DNA from: Mesotaenium endlicherianum
Taxonomy: Eukaryota > Streptophyta > Zygnematophyceae > Zygnematales > Mesotaeniaceae
NCBI GenBank assembly: GCA_009602735.1
Contig: WELA01002286.1
Location: forward strand, 104,409 to 168,408
Length of the DNA: 64,000 nt
Reading direction: 5' to 3'
Shown: positions 23,901 through 31,885 of the stretch, piece after piece
Layout of the letters: each line of letters starts with the position of its first letter
Numbering within the stretch: position 1 is the first letter of the stretch
Translations under genes and position numbers: made by a program
The notes under the pieces: model-generated
Seen by the model: only the letters and a program-made list of their open reading frames with translations
What the model was told of the DNA's origin: nothing
The model's database searches: none

Positions 23901-26900
23901 GGTGGTGAGCACAAGCGCCAGCCGTGCCTGGCTGGCAATGCTCTGCATGCGCACCACCGGATAAGACGGCTCCATGGGCACGTAGCCGCCCCCCGCCATC
24001 ATGATGCCCAGCATGGCCGCCACCCACTCCACGCCGCGGTCCATCACCAGCCCCACCAGCAGGCGCGTGCCCCGCCCCCCTTCTCCCTCCTGCTGCAGCT
24101 GCTGCTGCTGCTGTTGGCGGTGGTGCAGGACGGCGGCAGCGACGGCCGTCGCCTTCTCGTGGAGCTCGCGATAGGTCACGCGGCCAACGGCGTCGTCAAT
24201 GACGGCCACGGCCTCGGGCGCCGCGCGCAGCCGCGCCTCAAAGAGGTTTACCAGAGTCTCGGGGTACGCCTGGAACGGCACCTGCGCGCCGCTGAAGCGC
24301 TCCAGGACCAGGGCACGCTCCGCCTCGTCCGTGAAGGGCAGCGCCTGCAGGGGCACGCCCATGTCGGCGTCGCGGGCGGCCGCAAACGCCAGCAGCTGGC
24401 GGTAGTGGCCCGCCATGCGCTCCACAGAGGCCTGCGAGTACAGGTCTGTGTTGAACTCCAGGCAGCCGCCCACACTGCCGTCGTCGCGCTTGCTGAGCAT
24501 CAGGTTGAGCTCAAACATGGCGGCGCCGGTGAACGTGGGGATGGGCGTCACGGCCTCCATGCCCGGCAGCGCCAGCGAGGCGCCCTCGCCCAGCGTGAAG
24601 CCCGCCTGGAAGACGGGCGAGCGGCTGGGGTCGCGCACCGTCACCAGCTTGCCCACCACCTTCTCAAAGGGCACGTCCTGGTTGTCTAGTGCCTCCAGCA
24701 CGCGCGCGCGCGTCTGCTCCAGCAGCTGCAGGAAGGTCAGGCCCTTCTCGCCCGGCGCCGCGTCCGCAAACTCGGCGACGGTGACCACCGTGTTGACGAA
24801 GAGGCCCACGAGCGGCTCGATCTGCGCACGGATGCGCCCGGCCACGGGGATGCCCACCAGCACGCGCTCCTGCCCCGTGTAGCGGTGCAGCAGCGCCTGG
24901 TACGCCGCCAGCAGCACCATGAACAGCGTGCCGCCCGTCTGCTGCCCTAGCGCCTGCAAAGCCGCCACCTGGGGGGGGTCTAGATGCAGCGGCACGTAGC
25001 TCCCGCTGTGCGTCTCGCGCGACGCACGCACGTAGTCCGTCACCAGCTGCAGCGGCTCGGGGTCCTGGCCAATGAGGCCCTCCCAGTAGCCCAGCTGCTG
25101 GCTCAGCAGGCCGCCGCCGCTGCCCACGTAGGCGCGGTGCCACACGGCGTAGTCCACGTACTGGATGCTCATGCGTGGCAGGCCCGCCAGGTCGCCGTGC
25201 TCGTACAGGTGCGCCAGCTCGTGGAACAGCGTGCCCTCTGCGCCCTCGTCAAAGACGCTGTGGTGCAGGGTGAGCAGCACCACGTGCTCGCGCGCACCCG
25301 CGCGGATAACGGCGCCGCGCACCAGCAGGCTGCGCACGTTGCCGAGGTTGAAGGGCAGCTGCGCCTCCTGCCGCACCAGACGCTGGATCTGCAGCTCCTT
25401 CTCGTCAACGTCGCCATCGCCGTCCAGCTCGAAGACGGGCAGGTTCATGGTGGAGTCCTCCACGGGGCGCACCGTCTGCACGGGCACGCCGTCCTCCGCC
25501 TTGTACACAGTGCGCAGGATCTCGTGGCGCTCCAGCAGCAGGTTCAGCGCGCGCTCCAGCCGCGCCACATGCAGGGGCCCGCGCACGCGCCACGCGTACG
25601 GCAGGTTGTACTGCGAGCTGCTGCCGTCCAGCTGATCCATGACCCACATGCGCTCCTGCGCGAAGCTGAGCGGCAGGAAGCCCTGCCGGTACTGCGCGCG
25701 GTCGATGGCCACCAGCGGCGCGCCCGCGGCCTTGACGGAGTCGCGCCCCGCCAGCGCGCTCGCCACGCCTGCCACCGACGACTGCTTGAAGAACTTGCCC
25801 ACCGTAAGCGTCTTGCCCAGCCGCTCGCGCAGCAGCGCTATCACTTTCACTGCCATCAGGCTGTTGCCGCCCATCTCGAAGAACCCAGCCCCCGCGGGGA
25901 TGTCCGCCGCCGCAGCCGTCCCCAGCACCTCCGCAAACACGCCCGCCACCGCCTCCTCCTCTGGAGTCCTTGCCCTCCTGTCCCCCTCCTCCTCCCCCTG
26001 CTCGCCTCCCTCAAAGCCGCCCCCGGGGATGTGGAACGCCTCGGGCGGCGGGGGTGGCAGCTTCTTGCGGTCCGTCTTGCCGGAGACGGTCTTGGGGAAC
26101 TCGTCCAGCACCACGTAGGCAGCGGGCACCATGTAGGCAGCCAGGCGCTTGACGGCCGTCTCGCGCACCAGGCGCAGGTCCAGCGGCGTGGCGGGGTCCA
26201 CGGGGCTCACGTACGCCACCAGGCTCTGCTGGAACACGGTGCTGATGGCCTTGGCCACGCCGGGCGCCTGGCACAGCACGTTCTCGATCTCGCCCAGCTC
26301 GATGCGGTTCCCCCGCAGCTTCACCTGCCCACGCAGCAGCCGCCACCGCCACCAGGCCGGGATGCTCAGTCACCTACCCTTTTGCTACTTTCGTTTCACA
26401 CCCTCCCTGCTTCCCCCCAGTTTCTCTCCTGGGGAGCAGAGTGGAAGCTTTATCTCCCTGAGGTAGCAGAGATATGCATGCATGCGCACCACCTGATTGC
26501 TCAAGGGGTGCCAGGCTTGCAACCGACCCACTGACTGACGCACGGCACTACCCTGTGGAGGACATCCCAAACAACACTAGCGTCGCGTCCCGCCACTGGG
26601 GAGGAGGAGGGGCGAAGGGGGATGGGCAGAGAGAGCGCACCTGGAAGTCGATGCGACCGAGGAAGTGGATCTGGCCGTCCGGCAACCAGCGGCAGAGATC
26701 GCCCGTACGGTACATGCGCGTGTCCAGGCTGCCGTTGGCGCCGCTGCCGCCCATGGCGCTGAGGCCGCTGCTGTAGGGGTTCATGGCAAACTGCTTGGCC
26801 GTGGCCTCCGGCCGGTTGAGGTACCCCTGCGACACCTGCACGCCCGTCAGGCACAGCTCGCCCGGCACGCCGATGGGCAATGCCTCCAGGTGGGGCCCCA

Positions 26901-29900
26901 GCACGTATACGTTGACACCTGGCAGGCTGCGGCCGATGGTATCCACCACGCGGTCCCCCCGCTTCCAGACCTTGTTGAGAGCAGTGACGGCGCACTCCGT
27001 GGGACCGTAGCCGTTGACGACTGTCACGCCCTCGGCAATCCACTTGGTGATGAGGGGCACGGGCACAGCCTCCCCGCCAAATTCCAGGATCTTGAGGGTG
27101 GGCGCCTGGCTGGGCTCCAGCAGCGCAACGACTGTGGCCGTGACCTGGATGTACGTCACGCGGTGGCGCATGATGAAGGCCCCCAGGTCCGTCAGCAGCT
27201 CCTCCTTGGAGCACACGGCCAGCGCGGCGCCGTGCCCGAGCGCCAGCCACAGCTGCTGCACGTGCAGGTCGAACACGGACGGCGCTACCTGGCCTATGAC
27301 GTCGGCCTCCGTCAGCGGAAGCTGCGCCAGGTAGGACTTGACGATGTTCACCACCGAGCGGTGCGTCAGCCGCACGCCCTTGGGCTCGCCCGTGCTGCCG
27401 CTCGTGAACAGCACGTAGCAGGCGCTGTCCAGCTCGGGCGCGCACGCGGGGACCGCGTCGAGCGCCCCCGGCGAGACGTCCGGCAGCGCCCTGAGGTCCA
27501 GGAGCGCCACGCCCTTCTCCTCGCGCTGCCACGCCAGGTCGTCCGCGTGCTCCGTGGTGGTGAGCACAAGCGTGAGCCCCGTCTGGCGGATGATGCTCTC
27601 CATGCGCAGCCGCGGATACGACGGCTCCATGGGCACGTAGCCGCCGCCCGCCATCATGATGCCCAGCATGGCCGCCACCCACTCGATGCCACGGTCCACG
27701 ATGAGCCCCACCAGCTGGCGCCCTGCCCCCGCCAGCCCCCCCTGCGCGCGCCCGTGCTCGGCCACGAGGGCGGCCACGCGGAGCGCCAGGTCCTGTAGCG
27801 CCATGTACGTGATGGTGCGCTCGCCGTCCACCACGGCCACGTTGCTGGGCGTGCGCGCGCACTGCGCCGCAAATAGGTCCACCAGCGTCTCGCGGTGGGG
27901 CGCGTAGGGGCGTGCGGCACCCGAGAAGGTCTGCAGCACCGTGTGCATTTCCTCTAAGCCCATCACGCGCAGCTCGTGCAGCGGCGCGCTGGCGCTCTTG
28001 CCCGCGGACGCCGCCAGCTCCTGAAAATGCGCCGCCAAGCGCTCCGCCGACTCGCGCAGGTACAGGTCCGGGCGGTACTCCAGCACGCCGCTCACGCTGC
28101 CATCTGCGCTCTCGCTCAGAGCCAGCGCCACCTCCGCACCCCCCCAGCCGTCCCGGGCATCGTTGTCGCCGCCTGCCAGCTGGCTGACGACGCGGCTGCC
28201 TTTGACGAGCCGCGCGCTGCTGAGCACAAACGCCGCCTGAAAGAGGGGCGCGCGGGCCGGGTCGGGCGCGGATACCAGGGCGCGCACAAGCTCGCCCAGC
28301 GGCAGGTCGCGGTGCTGCACCGCGTCCATAAGCTGCTCCCTCATCTGCTGCACCAGCTCGATGAACGTCATGGCCTTGCCCTCCTCGAAGGTGCCGACTG
28401 CCACCAGCACGCCACCGTTTGCCTGGCTGGCAACGGCGCCTGGCGCCTTCGAGGCAGCCCCTATAGGGAGCCCTACAGACAAGCGCTCCATCCCGGTGTA
28501 GCGCTGGAGGAGGGCGGCAAAGGCAGCCAGCAGGACGGTGAAGAGGGTGGCGCCCTGGCGGTGCGCCAGGCCATCCAGGGCATGGACGACGTCGGCGCTG
28601 ACCTGGACGCTGATCTGGGCCTTGTGGTGGGTCAGCACGTTGGGGCGCGGCAGGTCCGCCACCAGCTGCAGGGGCTCGGGGTCGCCCTCGATGAGCCCCG
28701 TCCAGAAGGCCAGCTGCTCCGGCGCCGAGAACTTCCTCCTGCTGGCCGCTTTCAGGATCTGCCAGTGGGGGGGAGAGCACAGTTGGTGGCTCGCTTCGTC
28801 ACAGGTTCCACCATGTGCGGAGAAAGGGACAGTTGTTGCACCCTTGATCAAGCAGCATTCCCAATAGCGTACGACCATACGTTTCACTGACAACAAATAC
28901 TTGATGCTCACAACCATTGAGGGAAAGTGAAATTGAGTCACACGGGAAGCACTGCCCAAGCGCGTGCCCATGATCCGATTCAGAAAGAGAGAGAGAGGGA
29001 GAGAGAGAGTGTGACCTGGGCAATCCAAGAGGGGAAGACGGCGTGCGCGTCGCCGTCCAGGCCCAGGGAGACAGCCAGTCCCTGCAGGCCCTGCGCCAGG
29101 CCTTCGTGCGTCACCTCCACCGCGCTCCCCTCCTCGCTGTCGTACTTGAGATAGGCCAGGCTGCGCAAGGAGGCCTGCGGAGCGGAGTCGCGCCCATTCT
29201 GGTGCCCGTTCATGTCGCCATTCTCCGCATGCTTCCCGCTTGGCGGCTCGCTGGGAGGGACATCGATGAGTCGAGGAGTGGCAGCGCTGGTCTTGCATTG
29301 GCTGCCACCGCGACTGGGCAGGCCGCCACTAGTAGACTCCGTCGGCTGCACAAGCCAGCAGCGAGGATCAGCGGCTGTAATGAGTGCTATCTGCAGCCCA
29401 GTCTTGATGATGACAACACACCCCCCCGGCTGCTGTGACATCACTCGGTTGTCCTTCCCTCTCTCCATCTCCAGGTTGAGCGCACCCCCCCGCAGACTGA
29501 CTCCTCATCCACACTCTGCGACTGCCATGCAGTGGGTCAAGGGAGGGGCAGGCTGCAGCACCCAGTGCCCTCCCTCCCAGCTGCTGCAAAGCCCATGAGG
29601 AGAAGGGAAAGGGGATGACTCATGAGCATGAGCAGCAACGGCAGCACTGGATCGAGAAATCAGGAGCGCAGGCTGGGGGAGCACTAGCACCTGTCGGGGC
29701 GAAGGGGAGGGGGAGGGGGAGCTGGGGGAGGAGGAGGAGGCGAAGCTGTTGGGCAGCACATGCAGCTGCTGCGGGGCGCCTCCTCCCTCCCGCGAGCTCA
29801 GCGCCTCCACAAACTCAAAGTACTCCGCAGTTGTCAGCCCGGCAGTCACGCCGCTTGCCGCCACCACTGCGGTCAGATGCTCCGCCAGCAGATCGGACAG

Positions 29901-31885
29901 CTCCGGGAGCTCGACCGGCACGGGGACCACACCTGGCAGCACCATAGCAGGGCGCCACAGCACTTGCCACCCGGCCAGTCAGCCCATCGTCGCACCCACC
30001 ATCTGCAGGGCGCCCGGTGCCAAGAGAGGCCTGGGAGGGGGCTCAGATGGAGGCGCTGGTTGGCAGTAGACCTGAGCTCTAATCAGTAGCAGCAAGGGAG
30101 CTTGACACGCCCCCAGACAGAGAGAGGGACACCTGTCATCCCGCAAGAGAGGAAGCACAGGGACGGCCAGGCAGGCCCTTCCTGGACAACCGGCCACAAG
30201 TGTGACCTGGAGGACGAGAACAATGGCATAGAGAAGAAGGGAGGGCGCGGACGAGGAACACACTGGGTGGCAGACATGGGTAAACCCCCCCCCACCCCCC
30301 CCCACCNNNNNNNNNNNNNNNNNNNNNNNNNNNNNNNNNNNNNNNNNNNNNNNNNNNNNNNNNNNNNNNNNNNNNNNNNNNNNNNNNNNNNNNNNNNNNN
30401 NNNNNNNNNNNNNNNNNNNNNNNNNNNNNNNNNNNNNNNNNNNNNNNNNNNNNNNNNNNNNNNNNNNNNNNNNNNNNNNNNNNNNNNNNNNNNNNNNNNN
30501 NNNNNNNNNNNNNNNNNNNNNNNNNNNNNNNNNNNNNNNNNNNNNNNNNNNNNNNNNNNNNNNNNNNNNNNNNNNNNNNNNNNNNNNNNNNNNNNNNNNN
30601 NNNNNNNNNNNNNNNNNNNNNNNNNNNNNNNNNNNNNNNNNNNNNNNNNNNNNNNNNNNNNNNNNNNNNNNNNNNNNNNNNNNNNNNNNNNNNNNNNNNN
30701 NNNNNNNNNNNNNNNNNNNNNNNNNNNNNNNNNNNNNNNNNNNNNNNNNNNNNNNNNNNNNNNNNNNNNNNNNNNNNNNNNNNNNNNNNNNNNNNNNNNN
30801 NNNNNNNNNNNNNNNNNNNNNNNNNNNNNNNNNNNNNNNNNNNNNNNNNNNNNNNNNNNNNNNNNACCCCCCCCCCGTTTTCCAGAAAAGAATTAAAAGA
30901 AAACAAAATGACAGCAATCGGCCCGCTGCTACCGAAGCTAGTGAAGCACTTGCGCAGCAGCTTGCAGACAGGCAAAGAAGCCCAGCTGCTGCAGCGGTCA
31001 GGCGATCCCGCCTGGCTCAAAATGCTCGAGGCAAAGAGCCCCTAGTCAGATCTTGGGCGTTTTAACTCACAGTATCTAGACTGCGCCCGTTACGTGATGT
31101 GTGTATACATTCACATTTCCATAGGGCAGGGGGCGGGGGTGACATCCCTTAATTATGCTTCTGACGACCCGGGTGCACAGCCAGCTGAGAAGGTACCAAA
31201 AATAGGTTCACGGTCCCACCCTTAGGCCCCCTGCCTTGCGTGCGACTGTGTCTGCTCTGTCCCTTACCTGTCAGGTAACACAGCGGGTATCTGAGTGAAA
31301 AGGAAGGGAAAGGGGGCACTTTTAGTACGCATCTCATTGACGTCAGACAACTCCCAGCTAGCTACTCCAGCCCAGGGTCAAAGAATACCGGCGCTAGGCT
31401 GAAGATCAGAAATGGCCTTCTTCTTATTCACACTGACCTGCATATAGACATGCGAGAAATGTGCATGCCAGCTGTGGTCCAGGAGGAAATGCGAGGAGGA
31501 CACGCGTCTCTCTTCTGATCTGCAAGACGGCAGTCAGCTGTTGCTCCACTGCCAGGACCTTCTGGCGGAGATCCTTGTACGTGCAGGTAACCTCATCGCT
31601 ATGTCCATTCACAACCGGAATGCCAACTGCACCGGGCGTCCTTCGGGATATCGACAACCAACGGAGGGCGACGTCATCGGGGTAATTGATGGCAGCTTCT
31701 TCTAAGAAAGAGATTAGAGTCTGAGGGGAGTGCTTTGATATTCCCCCACTGGTGCCATGACTCTGCAGCCAGATTGGACTGTTACTGAAAGATCGAGGAC
31801 TACTAGCAAATCCATGACTAATCCGTCTTATTAATGCACCATACGGTGGAGCTCTTTCTATATTCAGAGGGTAAGCAGGTGCCAT
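10001..31885 (-). CDS. multimodular non-ribosomal peptide synthetase, 10 exons, ~6130 aa
   Basis: Exons in transcript order: 31885-31438, 29932-29691, ~29390-29016, 28758-26641, 26324-23022, 22840-19505, 19366-18491, 18288-15898, 15617-12297 and 11995-10001. All introns are GT-AG and the total stays in frame. Domain order: FAAL-like remnant, half C, A1-T1-C2-A2-T2-C3-A3-T3-C4-A4-T4-C5-A5-T5-C6. Every A domain has LFTSGSTGEPKGV (A3), YGPTE (A5), MYRTGDLCRW (A7), RIELGE.E (A8) and an SGK lysine (A10). Every T domain has GGNSLMA with the phosphopantetheine serine. C2-C6 have HHxxxD. By known NRPS logic it should activate five amino acids and join them on T-domain thiols. It ends in a C domain with no thioesterase. 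The exons are very G+C-rich (about two-thirds by eye) against a flank near one-half, suggesting bacterial ancestry. The product is unknown. The only weak parts of the model are the start of exon 3 and the end of exon 2. Confidence 0.93.
12297..15617 (-). CDS. NRPS exon 9: A4 end, T4, C5 and A5
   Basis: 1107 codons. A8 reads VKLRGNRIELGEVE, A10 SGKIDRKKLP, and the T4 serine is S152. C5 has SFAQDRMWVMDQIEGGGTSH and HHIAFDG. A5 has LFTSGSTGEPKGV, FDVHVQEVF and NGYGPTETAVT. Its pocket code equals that of A4 (D-V-Q-V-D-G-G-V-T-K). A Glu/Gln/Gly-rich linker (GEEEQEQGGE) lies between C5 and A5. The exon ends GRMDSQ|GTAAGC, intron 12296-11996. Confidence 0.93.
15898..18288 (-). CDS. NRPS exon 8: rest of C4 and A4
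   Basis: 797 codons, starting VVLEEDKASLFSLPVVDLAP after a CA-rich intron. C4 has HHIAFDEG, again with Glu after the Asp as in C2. It continues through DPEPLQLALDFPRP, GGTLFMVLLAAYQALLHRYTG and FVNTVVAVADF. A4 has LFTSGSTGEPKGV, FDVHVQEVW and NGYGPTETAVT. Its pocket code by alignment is D-V-Q-V-D-G-G-V-T-K, different from A1-A3. The exon ends GRMDSQ|GTGAGT at 15898/15897. Confidence 0.93.
18491..19366 (-). CDS. NRPS exon 7: A3 end, T3 and N-terminal part of C4
   Basis: 292 codons. A8 reads VKMRGYRIELGEIE, A10 SGKVDRKNLP, and the T3 serine is S156 in GGNSLMAIKV. C4 begins with LPLSFAQERMWAMDQLEGGG and the exon stops at ASHDGTPVQ with donor CAG|GTGTGT in phase 0. This is the only complete C domain of the five in the gene that is split by an intron. 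The 138-bp intron before this exon (19504-19367) is the shortest of the module-boundary introns. Confidence 0.92.
19505..22840 (-). CDS. NRPS exon 6: A2 end, T2, C3 and A3
   Basis: 1112 codons with the same layout as exon 5. A8 is VKLRGNRIELGEIE (1-14), the A10 lysine is in SGKVDRRRLP, and the T2 serine is S151. C3 has SFAQERMWAMDQLEGGSAHY and the full motif HHIAFDG. A3 has a Gly/Ala/Ser/Lys-rich insert (AAAGAGKGRGGSGGQDA) before HLVGLVMDRG. Its pocket residues are identical to those of A2 (D-Q-H-Q-E-G-S-V-T-K), including FDQHVHQVW and NSYGPTE. Modules 2 and 3 therefore probably activate the same amino acid. The exon ends GRLDSQ|GTGCGG. Confidence 0.93.
22841..22872 (-). repeat. intron tail shared with another module intron
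   Basis: Partner of the copy at 26325-26355. About 26 consecutive bases agree next to the splice acceptor of the intron 23021-22841. The remaining parts of the two introns look unrelated by eye, as expected for fast-evolving non-coding DNA. Confidence 0.7.
23022..26324 (-). CDS. NRPS exon 5: A1 end, T1, C2 and A2
   Basis: 1101 codons. Residues 1-14 are the A8 motif, SGK of A10 is at 81-83, and the T1 serine is S155 in GGNSLMAV. C2 begins at LPLSFAQERMWVMDQL (~217) and carries HHSVFDEG (354-361), so Glu replaces the usual Gly after the catalytic-motif Asp. A2 starts near LVNLFEARLRAAPEAVAV. A poly-glutamine run of about six with further Q/E residues sits in A2 before RLLVGLVMDRGVEW. Pocket code by alignment: D-Q-H-Q-E-G-S-V-T-K. 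The exon ends GRIDTQ|GTCAGC at 23022/23021. Confidence 0.93.
26325..26355 (-). repeat. intron tail shared with another module intron
   Basis: The 3' end of the intron 26640-26325 contains, read on +, CACGCAGCAGCCGCCACCGC and then CACCAG next to the acceptor. The same string lies at 22841-22872 in the next module-boundary intron. The two exons that follow also begin alike. This fits duplication of a module together with its intron. Confidence 0.7.
26641..28758 (-). CDS. NRPS exon 4: C-terminal half of C1 and adenylation domain A1
   Basis: It opens in the middle of a condensation domain (SAPEQLAFWTGLIEGDPEPLQL matches the later modules) and runs to its end without the HHxxxDG half. A1 follows from LVDLFAAQCARTPSNVAVV. 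It has GGGYVPMEPSYP (A2), LFTSGSTGEPKGV (A3), FDLHVQQLW (A4) and NGYGPTECAVT (A5). Read by alignment to the phenylalanine-activating GrsA domain, the ten-residue pocket code is about D-L-Q-Q-E-G-G-V-T-K, which I cannot match to a known substrate. A 10-12-residue Gly/Ser-rich insert (GLSAMGGSGANGSLD) before MYRTGDL is found only in this module. The exon ends GRIDFQ|GTGCGC. Confidence 0.9.
29016..29390 (-). CDS. NRPS exon 3: FAAL-like remnant with degenerate ATP-binding motif
   Basis: The stretch SLAYLKYDSEEGSAVEVTHE aligns with the A3 region of FAALs (TLAFLQYTSGSTGxPKGVxVSH). The Ser/Thr/Gly/Lys loop that binds ATP is replaced by acidic residues. GLDGDAHAVFPSWIAQ follows, matching the LGLDxDDxxVSWLPxYHD segment, and then the exon stops. 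Everything after this point of a FAAL (the rest of its core, its C-terminal subdomain and its carrier protein) is missing. The start is uncertain: three in-frame CAG acceptors occur, at about 29434-29436, 29391 and 29367. The degenerate loop makes catalysis unlikely. FAAL-like domains of this sort are known as non-catalytic relatives, for example in DIP2 proteins. Confidence 0.6.
29691..29932 (-). CDS. NRPS exon 2: FAAL-like domain, middle part
   Basis: Starts in phase 1 after CCAG, giving GVVPVPVELPELSDLLAEHL, then AAVVAASGV-like and LTTAEYFEFVEAL. This is the family's helix and the L-T-T-x-x-Y segment. A long Ser/Pro-rich low-complexity tail follows (SSSSPSSPSPSPSP), which is unusual inside this fold. 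The donor CAG|GTGCTA at 29691/29690 is my best choice and leaves phase 0; other GT sites nearby cannot be excluded. Confidence 0.65.
30307..30865. other. assembly gap (559 N) between cytosine runs
   Basis: The Ns are bounded on the left by CCCCCCCCACCCCCCCCCACC-like sequence and on the right by a run of about ten C. Homopolymer C tracts on both sides suggest that a C-rich tract broke the assembly. The gap length may be an estimate. Confidence 0.95.
30908..31045 (+). other. short reading frame of 45 codons, significance unknown
   Basis: It starts ATG ACA GCA ATC and ends TAG, with an amphipathic sequence (LVKHLRSSLQTGKEAQLLQR, then DPAWLKMLEAKSP). A second open frame overlaps it. It lies inside the NRPS first intron on the other strand and beside the gap, so it could be the last exon of something hidden there. 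It could equally be chance. Confidence 0.15.
31438..31885 (-). CDS. NRPS exon 1: targeting-like N-terminus and start of the FAAL-like domain
   Basis: The ATG at 31885 follows an in-frame stop about ten codons upstream, which supports this start. Residues 1-55 are rich in S, P, R and H with a single acidic residue, as in organelle transit peptides. The acyl-adenylating fold then begins: TLISFLEEAAINYPDDVAL, a tyrosine-lysine-aspartate-leucine stretch, and RVLLAFPPGPQLACTFLACLYAG. The last is the hallmark of fatty-acyl-AMP ligases (LLxFPPGLxFxxAFxGCLYAG). The exon ends in phase 1 with donor GCAG|GTCAGT. The next exon restores G-VVPVPVELP exactly as expected for this family. A FAAL would normally load a fatty acid to start a lipopeptide. 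Confidence 0.8.

Larger units (their letters stand above)
29933..31437 (-). other. first NRPS intron, 1505 bp as drawn, containing an assembly gap
   Basis: Donor G|GTCAGT at 31437 and acceptor CCAG at 29933 join exons 1 and 2 in phase 1. The join restores a continuous FAAL-like sequence (CLYAG-VVPVPVELP), so no coding sequence need be missing. The gap could still hide an alternative exon. The intron also carries a short plus-strand reading frame (30908-31045). Confidence 0.75.

Noticed and set aside
10001-26324. Separate NRPS proteins starting at MKLRGN near 26324, 15617 and 11995
   Set aside because: The first codon is GTG directly after a splice-acceptor CAG, and the sequence begins in mid-domain (A8). 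These are exon starts, not translation starts.
10275-28867. Many long plus-strand open frames across the NRPS region (up to ~500 codons)
   Set aside because: They are shadows of the GC-rich minus-strand exons: arginine-, histidine- and glutamine-rich with no domain motifs, and they break at the exon borders.
28990-29012. GA-rich microsatellite as a regulatory element
   Set aside because: A simple repeat inside an intron, with no further evidence of function.
10001-31885. Bacterial contamination as the source of the NRPS
   Set aside because: Nine consistent GT-AG introns, low-complexity inserts and physical linkage to plant-type retroelements and a plastid-type gene argue against it, unless the contig is chimeric.
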